DNA of 64,000 bases. It comes from Chamaecyparis obtusa (lineage: Eukaryota > Streptophyta > Pinopsida > Cupressales > Cupressaceae). Location of the stretch: assembly GCA_027943335.1 (NCBI GenBank), contig BSBK01008408.1, forward strand, positions 318,501 through 382,500. Direction: 5' to 3'. Positions 11,270 to 22,373 of this stretch are shown in pieces; position 1 is the first letter of the stretch, and each line of letters begins with the position of its first letter. A program made the position numbers and the translations under genes. The notes beneath the pieces are model-generated. The model did not search any database, was not told the DNA's origin, and saw only the letters and a list, made by a program, of their open reading frames with translations.

Positions 11270-12854
11270 TGTATCATCTTAAAATGGAAGCACTTCCATG
11301 TTAAAACCATTTAGCTCTCTGAGTAAGTGGTTTGGGGTCATGTTAAGCACCTTGATTGGGTCTTTGCATGTATTTGGCTTACTCCCCGCTTTCCACTTCT
11401 CTGCACTTGATTTCTTCATTCTAGGTGAAATTAGGGTTAAGGTATTAAGGACTTTCCTAATTTTCCCTCTTCCATGGCTCTATTTTCTAGGTAGGGTTTA
11501 GAAATGAGACCTCCTAGTCCTTCATCACATCATTCAGAGGATTTTCTATCTGTTCTTGACACTGGGTCCTGTTCTGACAACAAATTCTGCATTTCTGGCA
11601 CCCCTGGAACTCTTGTTGCAAAATCTGGCAAAGTTAGGGTTTGAGGTCAAATTCAACCTTGACCCTGACCAGGTCAGGGTCAACCTTGAACTTGACCTCT
11701 TCCTACTAGAATTTCAAAGTTTCATTTGCTGGTAATTTAGCTTTCAGGAAAGTTATTTCCAGCTTTCGGGTCAGCTGTCTCGGGCTCTGAAATGGTAAAT
11801 ATTTTAATGGTATTTAATCAAGGTATATTTTCTAAAGGTGAGGACCTAATTGGGATTTAATTCTTCAAGGTGGCCCATCTAGAGGAGTGTACCCTAGATC
11901 ACTATAAAAGGAGGCCTTCCTCTCTCATTTTGACATCACTCAATCATCAAGTTTTCTCAATCAAGTATCTAGAGCTCTCAAGTGCAAGAAAGTCTTCAAG
12001 CATTCAAGTGTTCAAGTATTCATCCATCAAGGAGTTCCATTGTTAGCTATTGAAGGATTCAATCTCCTTGGATCCCCCTTGAAGATCCCTCCTTCTCCAT
12101 TCATTCAAACCTTCTCATATGCAAAGATCAAATCAAGATTGGTGTTGAAGATCAAAATACCATTGATTGGAGACATCCTACATTCATTGAAGCATTCTTA
12201 CTTGTGGATTTGAGGATTCAAATCCTCTACAAGGACTTCAACATAAGCGAGGTGATTTGTTTCAATTACTTTGTTTATGCACCATATATTTCAATTCAAT
12301 TTCAAGGTTAATTCCTAAATTGGGGTTTGACTAAGGCAAACCCCCCATACAACCCAAAACCCCCATTGTCTTCCAGGTATAGGTGTGAAATCTCAGATCT
12401 GAGAGTGAATTTGGATATCCTTTTTGGAATCTTTTAGGATCTGCAAATTGAATCAGAATCAGACTTCAAATAAATAATGTGGTCAAAGTCGACCTATGTG
12501 AATTTGGAGAAAAGATTTTTGGGTTTTGTCCGCCTCGACATTTCCAATCCAGAACAAGTGATAGAATCTTTAGAAAGTTCATACAGAAGCTAGAATTTAG
12601 CATTTTCTAGATCTACCCTAATTCAAGGTTAGTATTTGCACTTCAATTATTTCATATTTCAAGCTTAATCCATGTATAGGGAAGTATAGGATTTATTCTT
12701 TCTTTCATATTCTTCATAGATTGATTCGATTGTGTATTAACCTCTTGGTTGATCAAATAGGATCTCTCTTTTTTGAATTTGGATTTAGGAGTAAATCTTA
12801 CATTTTCCCCACACACATATACAAATAGTGGTGATTCCAAATCAGAACTATTCA
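11270..12854 (+). repeat. 5' LTR (about 1,585 bp)
   Basis: Matches 17,475-19,109 over its full length. The promoter region has a good TATA box, TATAAAAG at 11,903-11,910, followed by the GA-rich aggccttcctctc and a run of cattcaag motifs. Upstream is a short tandem of tgaccctgaccaggtcaggg-type sequence. The 3' end is read as ...ctattca at 12,854. Confidence 0.85.
11903..11910 (+). promoter_or_regulatory. LTR TATA box
   Basis: TATAAAAG sits about 630 bp into the LTR and is conserved in the 3' LTR at 18,138-18,145 with identical flanks (gatcac...gaggcc). The position fits the U3/R boundary of a plant LTR promoter. Confidence 0.65.
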
Positions 12855-12874
12855 TTTTGGTGAACCTGACTAGC
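12855..12874 (+). other. Primer-binding-site position of the AGTAT element
   Basis: The sequence directly after the 5' LTR reads ttttggtgaacctgactagc. A TGG-initiated site starting at 12,858 is where a tRNA 3' CCA would pair, but I cannot name the tRNA with confidence. Confidence 0.4.
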
Positions 12875-13018
12875 TTACTCTCTTTCTTTTTGGTGTTAGA
12901 TTTCCTTTTATCTTGTTAGTATTAGATTTGTCCTTTGTGATTGATGTTGTATGCTAATTAGATTTCATGTTCATGCATTATGTGTTCTTAGTTTAGTTCA
13001 TTTACATTATATTGGTTT

Positions 13019-14611
13019 ATGAGCTTTACTACCACTAGTCCTACTTATAACATTCCGGTTAGAAGAAGTCATAGACTCATGGGTGCCTTTGAGCCTGAAT
13101 CTTCTCCTTTCCTTAGGATCCTCGATGATAACTTAATTCTTCATGATTCTAATCCTACTATGGAGAAAAAATGTTCTCACTCATCTCATGATGAGGATGA
13201 TTCTTTAAGGGTTCCTCCCGAACAAGTCCAAAAACTTTCCACTGAACTTGATAAAATGGGTAATTGGCTTCTTTAAGAAAACCATGGTCAAGATTCTATT
13301 CAAGCTATAGAAGCTCTTAAGAAATTTCTTTGTGATAGTGATCAAGGTGTTAACCTTTTGCATGGTATTACTCATCTTGTGCATTCCAATGTTAAACCTT
13401 TAACTCAAGAGGCTCATGATTTAGGTTTCACTATTCCTATCACTAGTGTTGAACCTCCTTCTAATCCTTTACCTAGTATTCCTATCTATACTCCTCCTCT
13501 AGTGACTATGAAGGTTCCCTCTATTCCTATGAGTGTTCCTCCCATGTCCCTTCCTACATCACAACCTTCATATCATAGTGTTCCTTTCGCTTATTCCACT
13601 CCACTTCCAACTATAGTTCCTAGTGTTCCTCCAGTTGTGTCTTCTATTCCTACAGCTTCTTAGACTTTACCTAGTGTGTCTAATGTTGCTACTTCTCCTA
13701 TTTCCTCTACTAATTCCACCATCATTAGTTTGGCTCAAACCGTATCATCCTTACAACAACAACTTGCTTCCTTAACTCAAAACAAATTTAGTATTCCTAC
13801 ATGTGACATGGGAAGTCCTTTGTCTAGGGATATTATGCAAACTCTTGTTCCTCAGCAAGTCGATATGCCTCATCTTGAGAATTATAATGGAAAGGGAGAT
13901 CCTGTTCATCATGTTAAAACATTCCAAATCCTTTGTAGTGATTATGCCCATGACCATAGGATTTTAGCCAAACTGTTTGCTCAAACCTTTCATGACAAGG
14001 CCTTACAGTGGTATTGTTCCTTGTCTCCTTTTTCAATTGATTCCTTTCCACAACTTGCTAATGCCTTTACTCAATAATTTCAAAACAATATTGGCCCACA
14101 AGTGTCTTTGAAAGATTTAATGCATTGTAAACAAAGTGCTAAAGAAAAGTTAACTAGATTTATTGGTAGATTTAAGCATTTGCATGCTCAGATTTCTTAT
14201 CCTATTCCTGATATTGATATTCAACATATGTTTATTTCAAATTTGCAAAAGGATATTAGAGATAAGATTCTGCTTACTGAATTTACCTCTTTTCAACAAC
14301 TTTGTGCAGTGCTTCATCATTATCAATTACAAGTGATTCAATTTGAGAGCAACACTCTAATGGCTCCTATTCCTATTGATAAGAGTGATTCTGATCCTAA
14401 TCCAAATAAGTTTCAAAAATTCAATAATTATGTCAAGATAAACAAACAAGCGAATGCAATTTCTGATCACGTTGTTGTTGCATTTCATAATGCCACTTCT
14501 GTATCCACTGCTTTTCAACTAAATCATACATTTACTCCTCTTTCTAAAACTTTACATGCTATTATGAATAGGTTGTTAGCTACTAATATGATTACTTTAC
14601 CTCCTATTTGA
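13019..14611 (+). pseudogene. Decayed gag of the AGTAT element
   Basis: One frame runs from ATG 13,019 to 14,611, broken by stops at about 13,274, 13,661 and 14,075. The N-terminal part starts MSFTTTSPTYNIPVRR and is followed by a Pro/Ser/Thr-rich linker (13,440-13,660). A capsid-like region of the retrotransposon gag type follows at about 13,850-14,330. Key features are GDPVHHVKTF, then ALQWYCSL, then a stretch containing SAKEKLTRFIGRF. This order matches Tat/Ogre gag. No CCHC knuckle is visible. Gag would form the particle that packages the element RNA. Confidence 0.75.
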
Positions 14612-14807
14612 CCTCTTTTATCTACTACGATTGCATCTAAATCTTTTTTGTCAATATCATCATTAGAATGGTCATGATACTGAGAGATGTTAATCTTTAA
14701 AACATAAGGTCCAAGATCTCATTGATGCTAAAGCTTTATCTGTTGATAATCTGGATAGTAGTGGGAATCAATCTGTCTCTCCTCCTAATCAGAGCCTTCA
14801 AATCTAT

Positions 14808-15842
14808 ATGAATCCTTTACCTACGCATGATACTAATACTATTGCTCAACCATCTGCTATGGAAATTGTCTATGATTCAAAGATGGATGATCTTAATCAT
14901 GTTGTTAATCAAGTGGAGCATGTTGCTAGTTCTATATCTCCACCTCAACCTTCACTTCAAGTTCTATCTCAACCTCTAGTTAAACCTAGACCTCAAGTAA
15001 AACCTCAACCTAAACCTCGACAACAATTTAAGGATAAAAGACCTTGGGAAATTTTGATTACCTTTGATGATTCTAAGATTATTAAGGCTCCTGATGGTTC
15101 CCTTTACATTGCTACTAGGGTTGCTCAGATACCTACTCATGGTTGTCTTGTTGATCCTACCTCCTTAGTTAATGTTATCACTAAAGAAAATCTTTTTATG
15201 AAAAGCTTACAATGCAACTTCTATGATACATTGGATGTGTGGATTCAAACTTGTAATGGTTTTCTTTATCCCTCATTTGGTTCTATTACTTTACCAGTTG
15301 AACTTTTTGGAAAACTTGTGAGCACTACCTTTGTTGTGGTTCCTATTTTTGATCAATTTCAAGTTAAGCTAGGTTTGCCTTGGTTAACTGCCATGCATGT
15401 TGTTGCTTCATCTATACATAAGTGTCTTAAATTCATTCATGATGGCGAAGTGAAGATGATCAATCATAGTCTATATCAACCTTTTAGGCCTAGAGATTGT
15501 GCTACTCTAGATTTCTTTTGGCCTTCATTACCTAATTCATGTCCTCTCTGCCCTGATAATCTTTTTCAATCATATCAATCTTATATGCATCGTAAGATTC
15601 TTCAATTAAGCATACCTCCTATGGATCTTAATCATGGTCTTTTACCTACACCTTTGATACCTCCTTCAACTATGGCTTCTTGTTCTATTAATCAAGTTCT
15701 TCCTACTAAATCTATCAAGGATCCTATGATTGCTCCTCCTATGGTTGATAATCCTATTGAGCTTCCTACAGAACCTGTGAAGAATCCTATGATTGTTCCA
15801 CCTAGTTCTCAACCTATTTCAAATAAATCAAAATGTAACTGA
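14808..15842 (+). pseudogene. Protease-like frame of the AGTAT element
   Basis: This 344-codon frame is shifted relative to gag. A Pro/Gln-rich N-terminus leads to KRPWEILITF and then a retropepsin-like fold at about residues 95-215. The active-site position reads VDPTS, where Tat/Ogre proteases have a D-x-G-(S/A) type motif. Conserved-looking LPVELFGK and KLGLPWLTAM follow, like the ...LG..WL. end of these proteases. With Thr in place of the catalytic-loop Gly it is probably inactive. The C-terminal 120 residues are Pro-rich repeats (PMIAPPM, PMIVPPS). Confidence 0.65.
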
Positions 15843-15905
15843 TCTGCTAATGAATGTCGTAAAAAGTGTCGTGCTCATGGTAAAGCTAAAATATCTCTAC
15901 TTTCT

Positions 15906-16259
15906 ATGGATACACCTATGCATAATGTTGTTAGTAATAATGATGTTCACATGCATGATTATGATGATTCTATTCATATTGTAGATCCTATTTTGATTAA
16001 TTTGGATGATGATGATACTCTTGATGATATTGATAATGTTACTAATGAATATGAGACTATTGACATTGACATTGATTTGCCGAATATGCTTTCATCTCAA
16101 TTAACTCTTACACCTAGTATCGAACATAGTGATTCTCAAGAGGATCCTTGTTTGGAACTAGCTATCATTCCTACTATATTGGATATAGTCCCTCTTGTGA
16201 GTTACCCACCTACCCTAAATGATATACAACAAGATGGGGAAAGTAGGCAGCATGCTTGA
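15906..16259 (+). pseudogene. Acidic frame downstream of protease, same frame
   Basis: A 117-codon frame in phase with the protease-like ORF, separated from it by one stop at about 15,840. The product is rich in Asp, Ile and Asn (for example INLDDDDTLDDIDN) and has no recognised domain. The intervening codons (SANECRKKC...) read smoothly, so the stop is probably a mutation and the two frames were once one protein. After 16,259 I see nothing coding before the 3' LTR. Confidence 0.5.
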
Positions 16260-17474
16260 TCGGCTTGTCCTTTGTGGTAGTTTTAATGTGTGTTTTCCTG
16301 CTATATTGTGCTTCTCCCATAATGTGTTTTCTAAATGTTGTTAGATTATTTTATATGATCCATGTTACTTAGTTGGTACAAGGTGATGAAGGAATCAAAA
16401 CTATTGTTCAAATTCCTCTATATGTATCTCTATTCTTCTATGCATTGTTCAATGTTATGTTGTAACTGTGCTATTGTTTGTAAATGTTTCCTTGTGTAAT
16501 CTGCTTGGATTTGAGATATGGTAGCACTAAATCATTTTGGTCTCCATGTCATGGTCTGAAAAGATTTTTCTTCGTATATCTTATGTGATCTTTCCTCTTT
16601 TATGATTGTAGTTCTACTTCCTTTGGGGAATTATGTCAATTCATTTGCAATAATATCATATATATATTATCTTAGGATCATACTGACCCCATGGTAGGTA
16701 GATCCCTTCCATGTTCTCTATATGTTTCTATGTTATTTCCCTTGATTTGTCTTCATCTGGGGGCATCTCAATGTGGAAATGTAATCAGTGGAGTTGTTTA
16801 TGTTTCTGTTAAAGCCATTGCTCCTGTTAAAGTGTCAGCAATGACTTTAACGTGGGGGCATATGCTCTGCTCACTTATTACACACAAGCACTTATGAAAA
16901 AATTCAAAACATGCTAAATCTTCTAAAGGTAATGCACATAAGTTGCTAAATCTTGAGGAAGACACACACTTTAAATTTACTTTTCAATCTTTCTTTTGAG
17001 ATTAATAACTAATCCTTAAACTATGGATTTATATTAGGATCTCTTGATCCCTCCAGTTTCAAATACACATATATTGTGATCCCTTAAGGTCAGAAGTTTC
17101 CTTAAGACTGGATGTCTTCTTTTTTTAATTTATTCTTATGGAATAGAATATTCCTAAGGATAAATCCTTGATGGGTTGACTAGTGAGTAGCCACATTCAC
17201 TAGGCAGTTCAATTCCATCTTTCTAGTTGAACCTTTTTCCTATGTGGTTCATAATGGGACATAAGTTCTCATTGGGCGAGGTAATCACTCTTTTTCTTTT
17301 TCTCTTTAGAGCTGTCTCTCTTATCTATGATCTAAGATTCAATGAAGACTTTAGTCCTTGAGGGCTTGGGATTTCTCTTTGTCCCTTAGATTATGATAAT
17401 ATTATCTTGTTATTTTTATCTCTTTTACCAAGAGTTTGCATCGAGTCCATACTCTTGCTAAAGTGGGGGCTTAA
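16260..17474 (+). other. Non-coding 3' internal region and polypurine tract of the AGTAT element
   Basis: About 1.2 kb without a supported frame, where the pol gene of an autonomous element would lie. It ends in a G-rich tract (gctaaagtgggggcttaa, 17,457-17,474) directly before the 3' LTR, in the position of a polypurine tract. Confidence 0.7.
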
Positions 17475-19109
17475 TGTATCATCTTAAAATGGAAGCACTT
17501 CCATGTTAAGATTTTTTAGCCCTCCGAGTAAGTGGTTTGGGGTCATGTTAGGTGCCTTGATTGGATCTTTTCATGTATTTGGCTTTCTCCCCACTTTCCA
17601 CTTCTTCTCCGCGCTTGATTTCTTCATTCTAGGTAAAATTAGGGTTAAGGTCTTAAGGACTTTCCTGATTTTCCCTCTTCCATGGATCTATTTTTTAGGT
17701 ATGGTTCATAAATGAGACCTCCTAGTCCTTCATCACATCATTCAGAGGATTTTATGTCTATTTCTAACACTGGGTCCTATTTTGACATCAAATTTTGCAT
17801 TTTTGGCACCTTTGGAACTCCTGTTGTAGAATTTGGCAAAGTTAGGGTTTGAAGTCAAAGTTGACCACAACCCTGACTAGGTTAGGGTCGACCTCAACCC
17901 TGACTAGGTCAGGGTTGACCTTGACCTTGACCTTTTCTTGATAGAATTTCAAAGTTTCATTTCTCGGTAATTTAGCTTTTGGGAAAGTTATTTAACGCTT
18001 CCGAGTCAACTGTTTCAGGCTCCGAAATGGAAAATCCTTTAATGGTATTTAATCAAGGTATATTTTCTAAAGGTGAGGACCTAATTGGGATTTAATTCTT
18101 TAAGTTGGCCCATCTAGAGGAGTGTGCCCTAGATCACTATAAAAGGAGGCCTTCCTCTCTCATTTTGACATCACTCAATCATCAAGTTTTCTCAATCAAG
18201 TATCTAGAGCTCTCAAGTGCAAGCAAGTCTTCAAGCATTCAAGTATTCAAGTATTCATCCATCAAGGAGTTCCATTGTTAGGTATTGAAGGATTCAATCT
18301 CCTTAGAGCCCCCTTGAAGATCCCTCCTTCTCCATTCATTCAAACCTTCTCATATGCAAAGATCAAATCAAGATTGGTGTTGAAGATCAAAATACCATTG
18401 ATTGGAGACATCCTACATTCATTAAAGCATTCTTACTTGTGGATTTGAGGATTGGAATCCTCTACAAGGACTTCAACATAAGTGAGGTGATTTGTTTCAA
18501 TTACTTTGTTTATGCACCATATATTTCAATTCAATTTCAAGGTTAATTCCTAAATTGGGGTTTGACTAAGGCAAACTCCCCATACAACCAAAAACCCCCA
18601 TTTTCTTGTAGGTATAGGTGTGAAATATCAGATCTAAGAGAAAATTTAGATACCCTTTTCGGCAATCTTTCAAGATATGTGAACAAAATCAGAATCAAAC
18701 TTCAAATAAATAATGTGGTCTTTAACCTTTTAAAAGGTCAAAGTCGACCTATGTGAATTTGGAGAAAATATTTCTGGGTTTTGTCCACCTCGGCATGTCT
18801 AATCTAGTACAGGTGACAGAATATTCAGAAAGTTCATACAAAAGCCAAAATTTAGCATTTTATAGATCTTCCCTAATTCAAGGTTAGTATTTGCACTTCA
18901 ATTATTTCAGATTTCAAGCTTAATCCAAGTATAGGGAAGTATAGGATTTATTCTTTCTTTCATATTCTTCATAGATTGATTCGATTGTGTATTAACCTCT
19001 TGGTTGATCAAATAGGATCTCTCTTTTGGGAATTTGGATTTAGGAGTGAATCTTACATTTTCCCCACACACATACACAAATAGTGGTGATTCCAAATCAA
19101 AACTGTTCA
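17475..19109 (+). repeat. 3' LTR (about 1,635 bp)
   Basis: Direct repeat of 11,270-12,854. Differences are mainly substitutions plus a few short insertions, for example an extra copy of the gaccttgacc-type motif near 17,880-17,930 and an insertion near 18,720. The TATA box is conserved at 18,138-18,145. It is followed by the AGTAT duplication. Confidence 0.85.
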
Positions 19110-19114
19110 AGTAT

Positions 19115-19424
19115 ATATAAGTTATTTTTTCATATATATACATGTAAACTTAAGATGCAATTTTTATTTTTCTTTACATGTATCTTTGCATGAAATGAAC
19201 AAAAATTAAAGAACATCATCTAATAATGAAAAGTAGGGTACTGTAGTCACTCATCTAGTAATTAGTTCCCCAAACCATTCTTGAGGACTGAACATAAGTC
19301 CAAGTCCCAAAACCTATTGTTCTATGTGTTCATCTTGCCTTCGTAATTTTGGTTCAACCCCTATGGGATGCCCAAGCCTAGAGGCAAAGGAAAGTACCTA
19401 AGAGAACTTGAAAGAATGATGAAT
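19115..19424. other. Spacer between two LTR elements
   Basis: About 310 bp of AT-rich sequence with no repeat partner or coding signal in the window. It is the left flank of the GAAAC-bounded composite. Confidence 0.5.
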
Positions 19425-19429
19425 GAAAC

Positions 19430-20849
19430 TATGATTGATGCAAACCTAATCTATTTTGATAGGTGTAGACATGTGAAACGTTAGCCTAAACAACATATAC
19501 CTAACAAAAATAGACAGTAACTCACAAAGTCATTCAAATTGAGCTTAAATAGATGCACCCATGCACTATTTGATTTGCTCAAATAAAGGAATGTGGGTAT
19601 GCTCTAAAAGAACCTGGAGCATGTTCCTAATGCAGATAAAGGGGGATTGAGACTCATGAGAACCCCATAAATGGCACAATATTGGGTAGAACACCGAAAC
19701 TTGCCCCTAGGGCTTCAAGAATTCAGATTGATGCAACTAGTATGATTAAGTTGATTTTAAGCCCAAAATAGGTGTGATATGATGCTATGCTTATGCAAAA
19801 CAATGGAAGAAACTAGGTTAATCCATTAAATCTATGCTAAGATGTGTTAGAAAGCTTGAAGAAAACAAAGAAATCTAACAAATAGGAATGATTATGCTAG
19901 AGCTAGAACTAAATTAGCATGATAATAATGCATGAGAATAAAAGGTAAGCTAATAATTGCTCTTGGAAGGGGGAGTATTTATAGGATTTTGGAAAGGGTT
20001 TCATTAGGAGGTTGAGTTAGGGTTTGGGGTAAGGTTAGGGGTTGATTTTGGGTCAAAGATAAGGATTGACTTCTTCTAGAAGAGTCTAGGGTTTTTTAGA
20101 TGAGGACGAAGACCTTCTAGAAGAGTCTAGGACTTTCTGGGATAATCATGAATTTAAGAAAAAAATAAATGTTTATTCATCTTAGAGGCTTTAATGAGTT
20201 TTGAGGCTCATTAGGGGAAGGGTTTGACTAGGAGTCAAGGAGACTTAAATTAGCTTAGGGAAAGTAGGTAATTTCCCCTAAATGGGTTTAGGGAAGGATT
20301 AGGAAAGTTTTAGAAGAGTATAGAGTTTTCCTAGGGTAAATTAGGGATTTAGGGAAATAAATAAATACTTATTTATTTCAAAGGCTTTTGGTTGAGAGTT
20401 TTCATTTATTAAATAAATTTAATAAATAAAAAGGATTTAACACTTAATATTTGTTTTAAATATTTTTGAGTTGGGATTAGGCTTAGGAAATGAGCAAATC
20501 CTCCTTTAATTAAGATTAAAGTGAGATTAGGAGATTCTAGAAGAGGTTAGTGGTCTTTAGGACATTTCTAAGGTTTTGGAAAAAATAAATAAATAATTTA
20601 TTTTTTGGTTTTTTGATCAATTTATTAATTAAATAATTAATAAATAGGCGAAAAGGTGTTTAAATAAGATTTAAACATTTTTGGGAGGGATGTCTTAATT
20701 AAATATTTTTATTTAAGATAAATGGATTTAATGGCATAAAAACAAATTAATTAATTAAATAATTAATTAATTAACAAATGATGATGTCATTAGGGATTTT
20801 TCAAAAAATAAAAATATTTTATTTTCTAAAGGATTTTTAGGTGTCTATA
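19430..20849 (-). repeat. LTR A of the composite
   Basis: About 1,420 bp. The minus-strand start is TATAGACACC, a C-to-T-type variant of TGTAGACACC, and the other end is decayed (tatgattgatgc instead of tgtgatcgatgc). It is very AT-rich near the minus-strand start, with repeated taattaat motifs. Confidence 0.85.
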
Positions 20850-20952
20850 TTTTGTCCCTCTTTGATGCGATGTTGCAAGTGGCATGGCATCAAAGATAAG
20901 AAAATAAGATGCCCCAGGGTATAATTCAGAGGAATAAGGGGTTGTGCAAAAA
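20850..20952 (-). other. 103-bp internal remnant between LTR A and LTR B
   Basis: Matches the first about 95 bp to the right of LTR B (polypurine tract side, through gcatcaaagataagaaaata to ggggttgtgc). It then jumps to the last few bases of the primer-binding side (caaaaa). Nearly the whole first internal region has been deleted. Confidence 0.75.
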
Positions 20953-22373
20953 TGTGATCGATGCAAACCTAATCTATTTTGAAAGGCGTAGACATGTCCA
21001 ACGTTAGTCTAAACAACATATACCTAACAAAAATAGACAGTAATTCACAAAGTCGTTCAGATTGAGCTTAAACATATGCGCCCATGCACTGTTTGATTTT
21101 CTTAGATAAAGGAATGTGGGTATACTCTCAAAGCACCTAGAGCATGTTCCTAATGTAGATAAAAGGGGATTGAGACTCATGAGAACCCCATAAATGGCAC
21201 AATATTGATTAGAACACCCAAAATTGCCCCTAAGGCTTCAAGAACTCAGATTGATGCAACTAGTATGATTAAGTTGATTTTAAGCCCAAAATAGGTGTGA
21301 TATGATGTTGTATGCTATGAAAAACAATGAAAGAAACTATGTTAATCTATTATTGCTAATCTATGATGTGTTAGAAAGCTTGAAGAAAACAAAGAAATCT
21401 AACAATTAGGAATGATTATGCTAGAGCTGGAACTAAATTAGCATGATAAAAATGCATGAGATTAAAATCTAAGCTAATAAATTGCTCTTGGAAGGGGGAG
21501 TATTTATAGGATTTTGGAAAGGGATGGGTTAGGAGGTTGAGTTAGGGTTTGGGGTAAGGTTAGGTGTTGAGTTTGGGTCAAAGATAAGGATTGACTTCTT
21601 CTAGAAGAGTCTAGGGTTTTTTGGATGAGGATGAAGACCTTCTAGAGGAGTCTAGGACTTTCTAGGATAATCATGATTTTAAGAAACAAATAAATATTTA
21701 TTCATCTCAAAGGATTTAATGAGTTTTGAGGCTCATTATGGGAAGGGTTTGACTAGGAGTCAAGGAGATTTAGATTAGCTTAGGGAAAGTAGGTAATTTT
21801 CCCTAAATGGGTTTAGGGAAGGATTAGGAAAGTTCTAGAAGAGTCTAGAGTTTTGCTAGGCTAAATGAGGGATTTAGGGAAATAAAAAATACTTATTTAT
21901 TTCAAAGGCTTTTGGTTGAGAATTTTCATTTATTAAATAAATTTAATAAATAAAAAGGATTTAACACTTAATATTTGTTTTAAATATTTTTGAGTTGGGA
22001 TTAGGCTTAGGAAATGAGTATATCCTCCTTTAATTAAAATTAAAGTGAGATTAGGAGATTGTAGAAGAGGTTAGTGGTCTTTAGGAAATTTTTAAAGTTT
22101 TGGAAAAAATAAATGAATAATTTATTTTTTGGTGTTTTGATCAATTTATTAAATAAATAATTAATAAATAGGGAAAAAGGTGTTTAAATAAGATTTAAAT
22201 ATTTTTGCGAGGGATGTCTTAATTAAATATTTTTAATTAAGATAAATGGATTTAATTGAATAAAAATTAATTAATTAATTAAATAAATAATTAATTAACA
22301 AATGATCATGTCATCAGGGGTTTTTCAGAAAATAAAAATACTTTATTTTCTAAAAGATTTTTAGGTGTCTACA
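20953..22373 (-). repeat. LTR B of the composite
   Basis: About 1,421 bp, the intact-ended copy: minus strand TGTAGACACC...GATCACA. It serves as the 3' LTR of the 7.8-kb internal region and as the 5' LTR of the deleted first unit. Confidence 0.85.

Larger units (their letters stand above)
11265..19114 (+). mobile_element. Complete non-autonomous Ty3/gypsy (Tat-like) LTR element with AGTAT target duplication
   Basis: Two LTRs (11,270-12,854 and 17,475-19,109) start TGTATCATCTTAAAATGG and end near TTCA. AGTAT directly precedes the first LTR (11,265-11,269) and directly follows the second (19,110-19,114). A purine tract (aagtgggggctta) abuts the 3' LTR. The internal 4.6 kb holds decayed gag and protease-like frames. 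I find no reverse transcriptase, RNase H or integrase motif, so mobilisation would have needed a helper. Confidence 0.85.

Noticed and set aside
13019..16259. Integrated pararetrovirus (caulimovirid) remnant
   Set aside because: Flanking LTRs, the AGTAT duplication and a gag/protease order fit an LTR retrotransposon. No movement protein, coat zinc finger or reverse transcriptase is visible.
20020..20060. Telomere-like ttagggttt/ggttagggg motifs in the LTRs
   Set aside because: Only a few irregular copies, present at the same place in all three LTRs and without a tandem TTTAGGG array. They are part of the LTR sequence.
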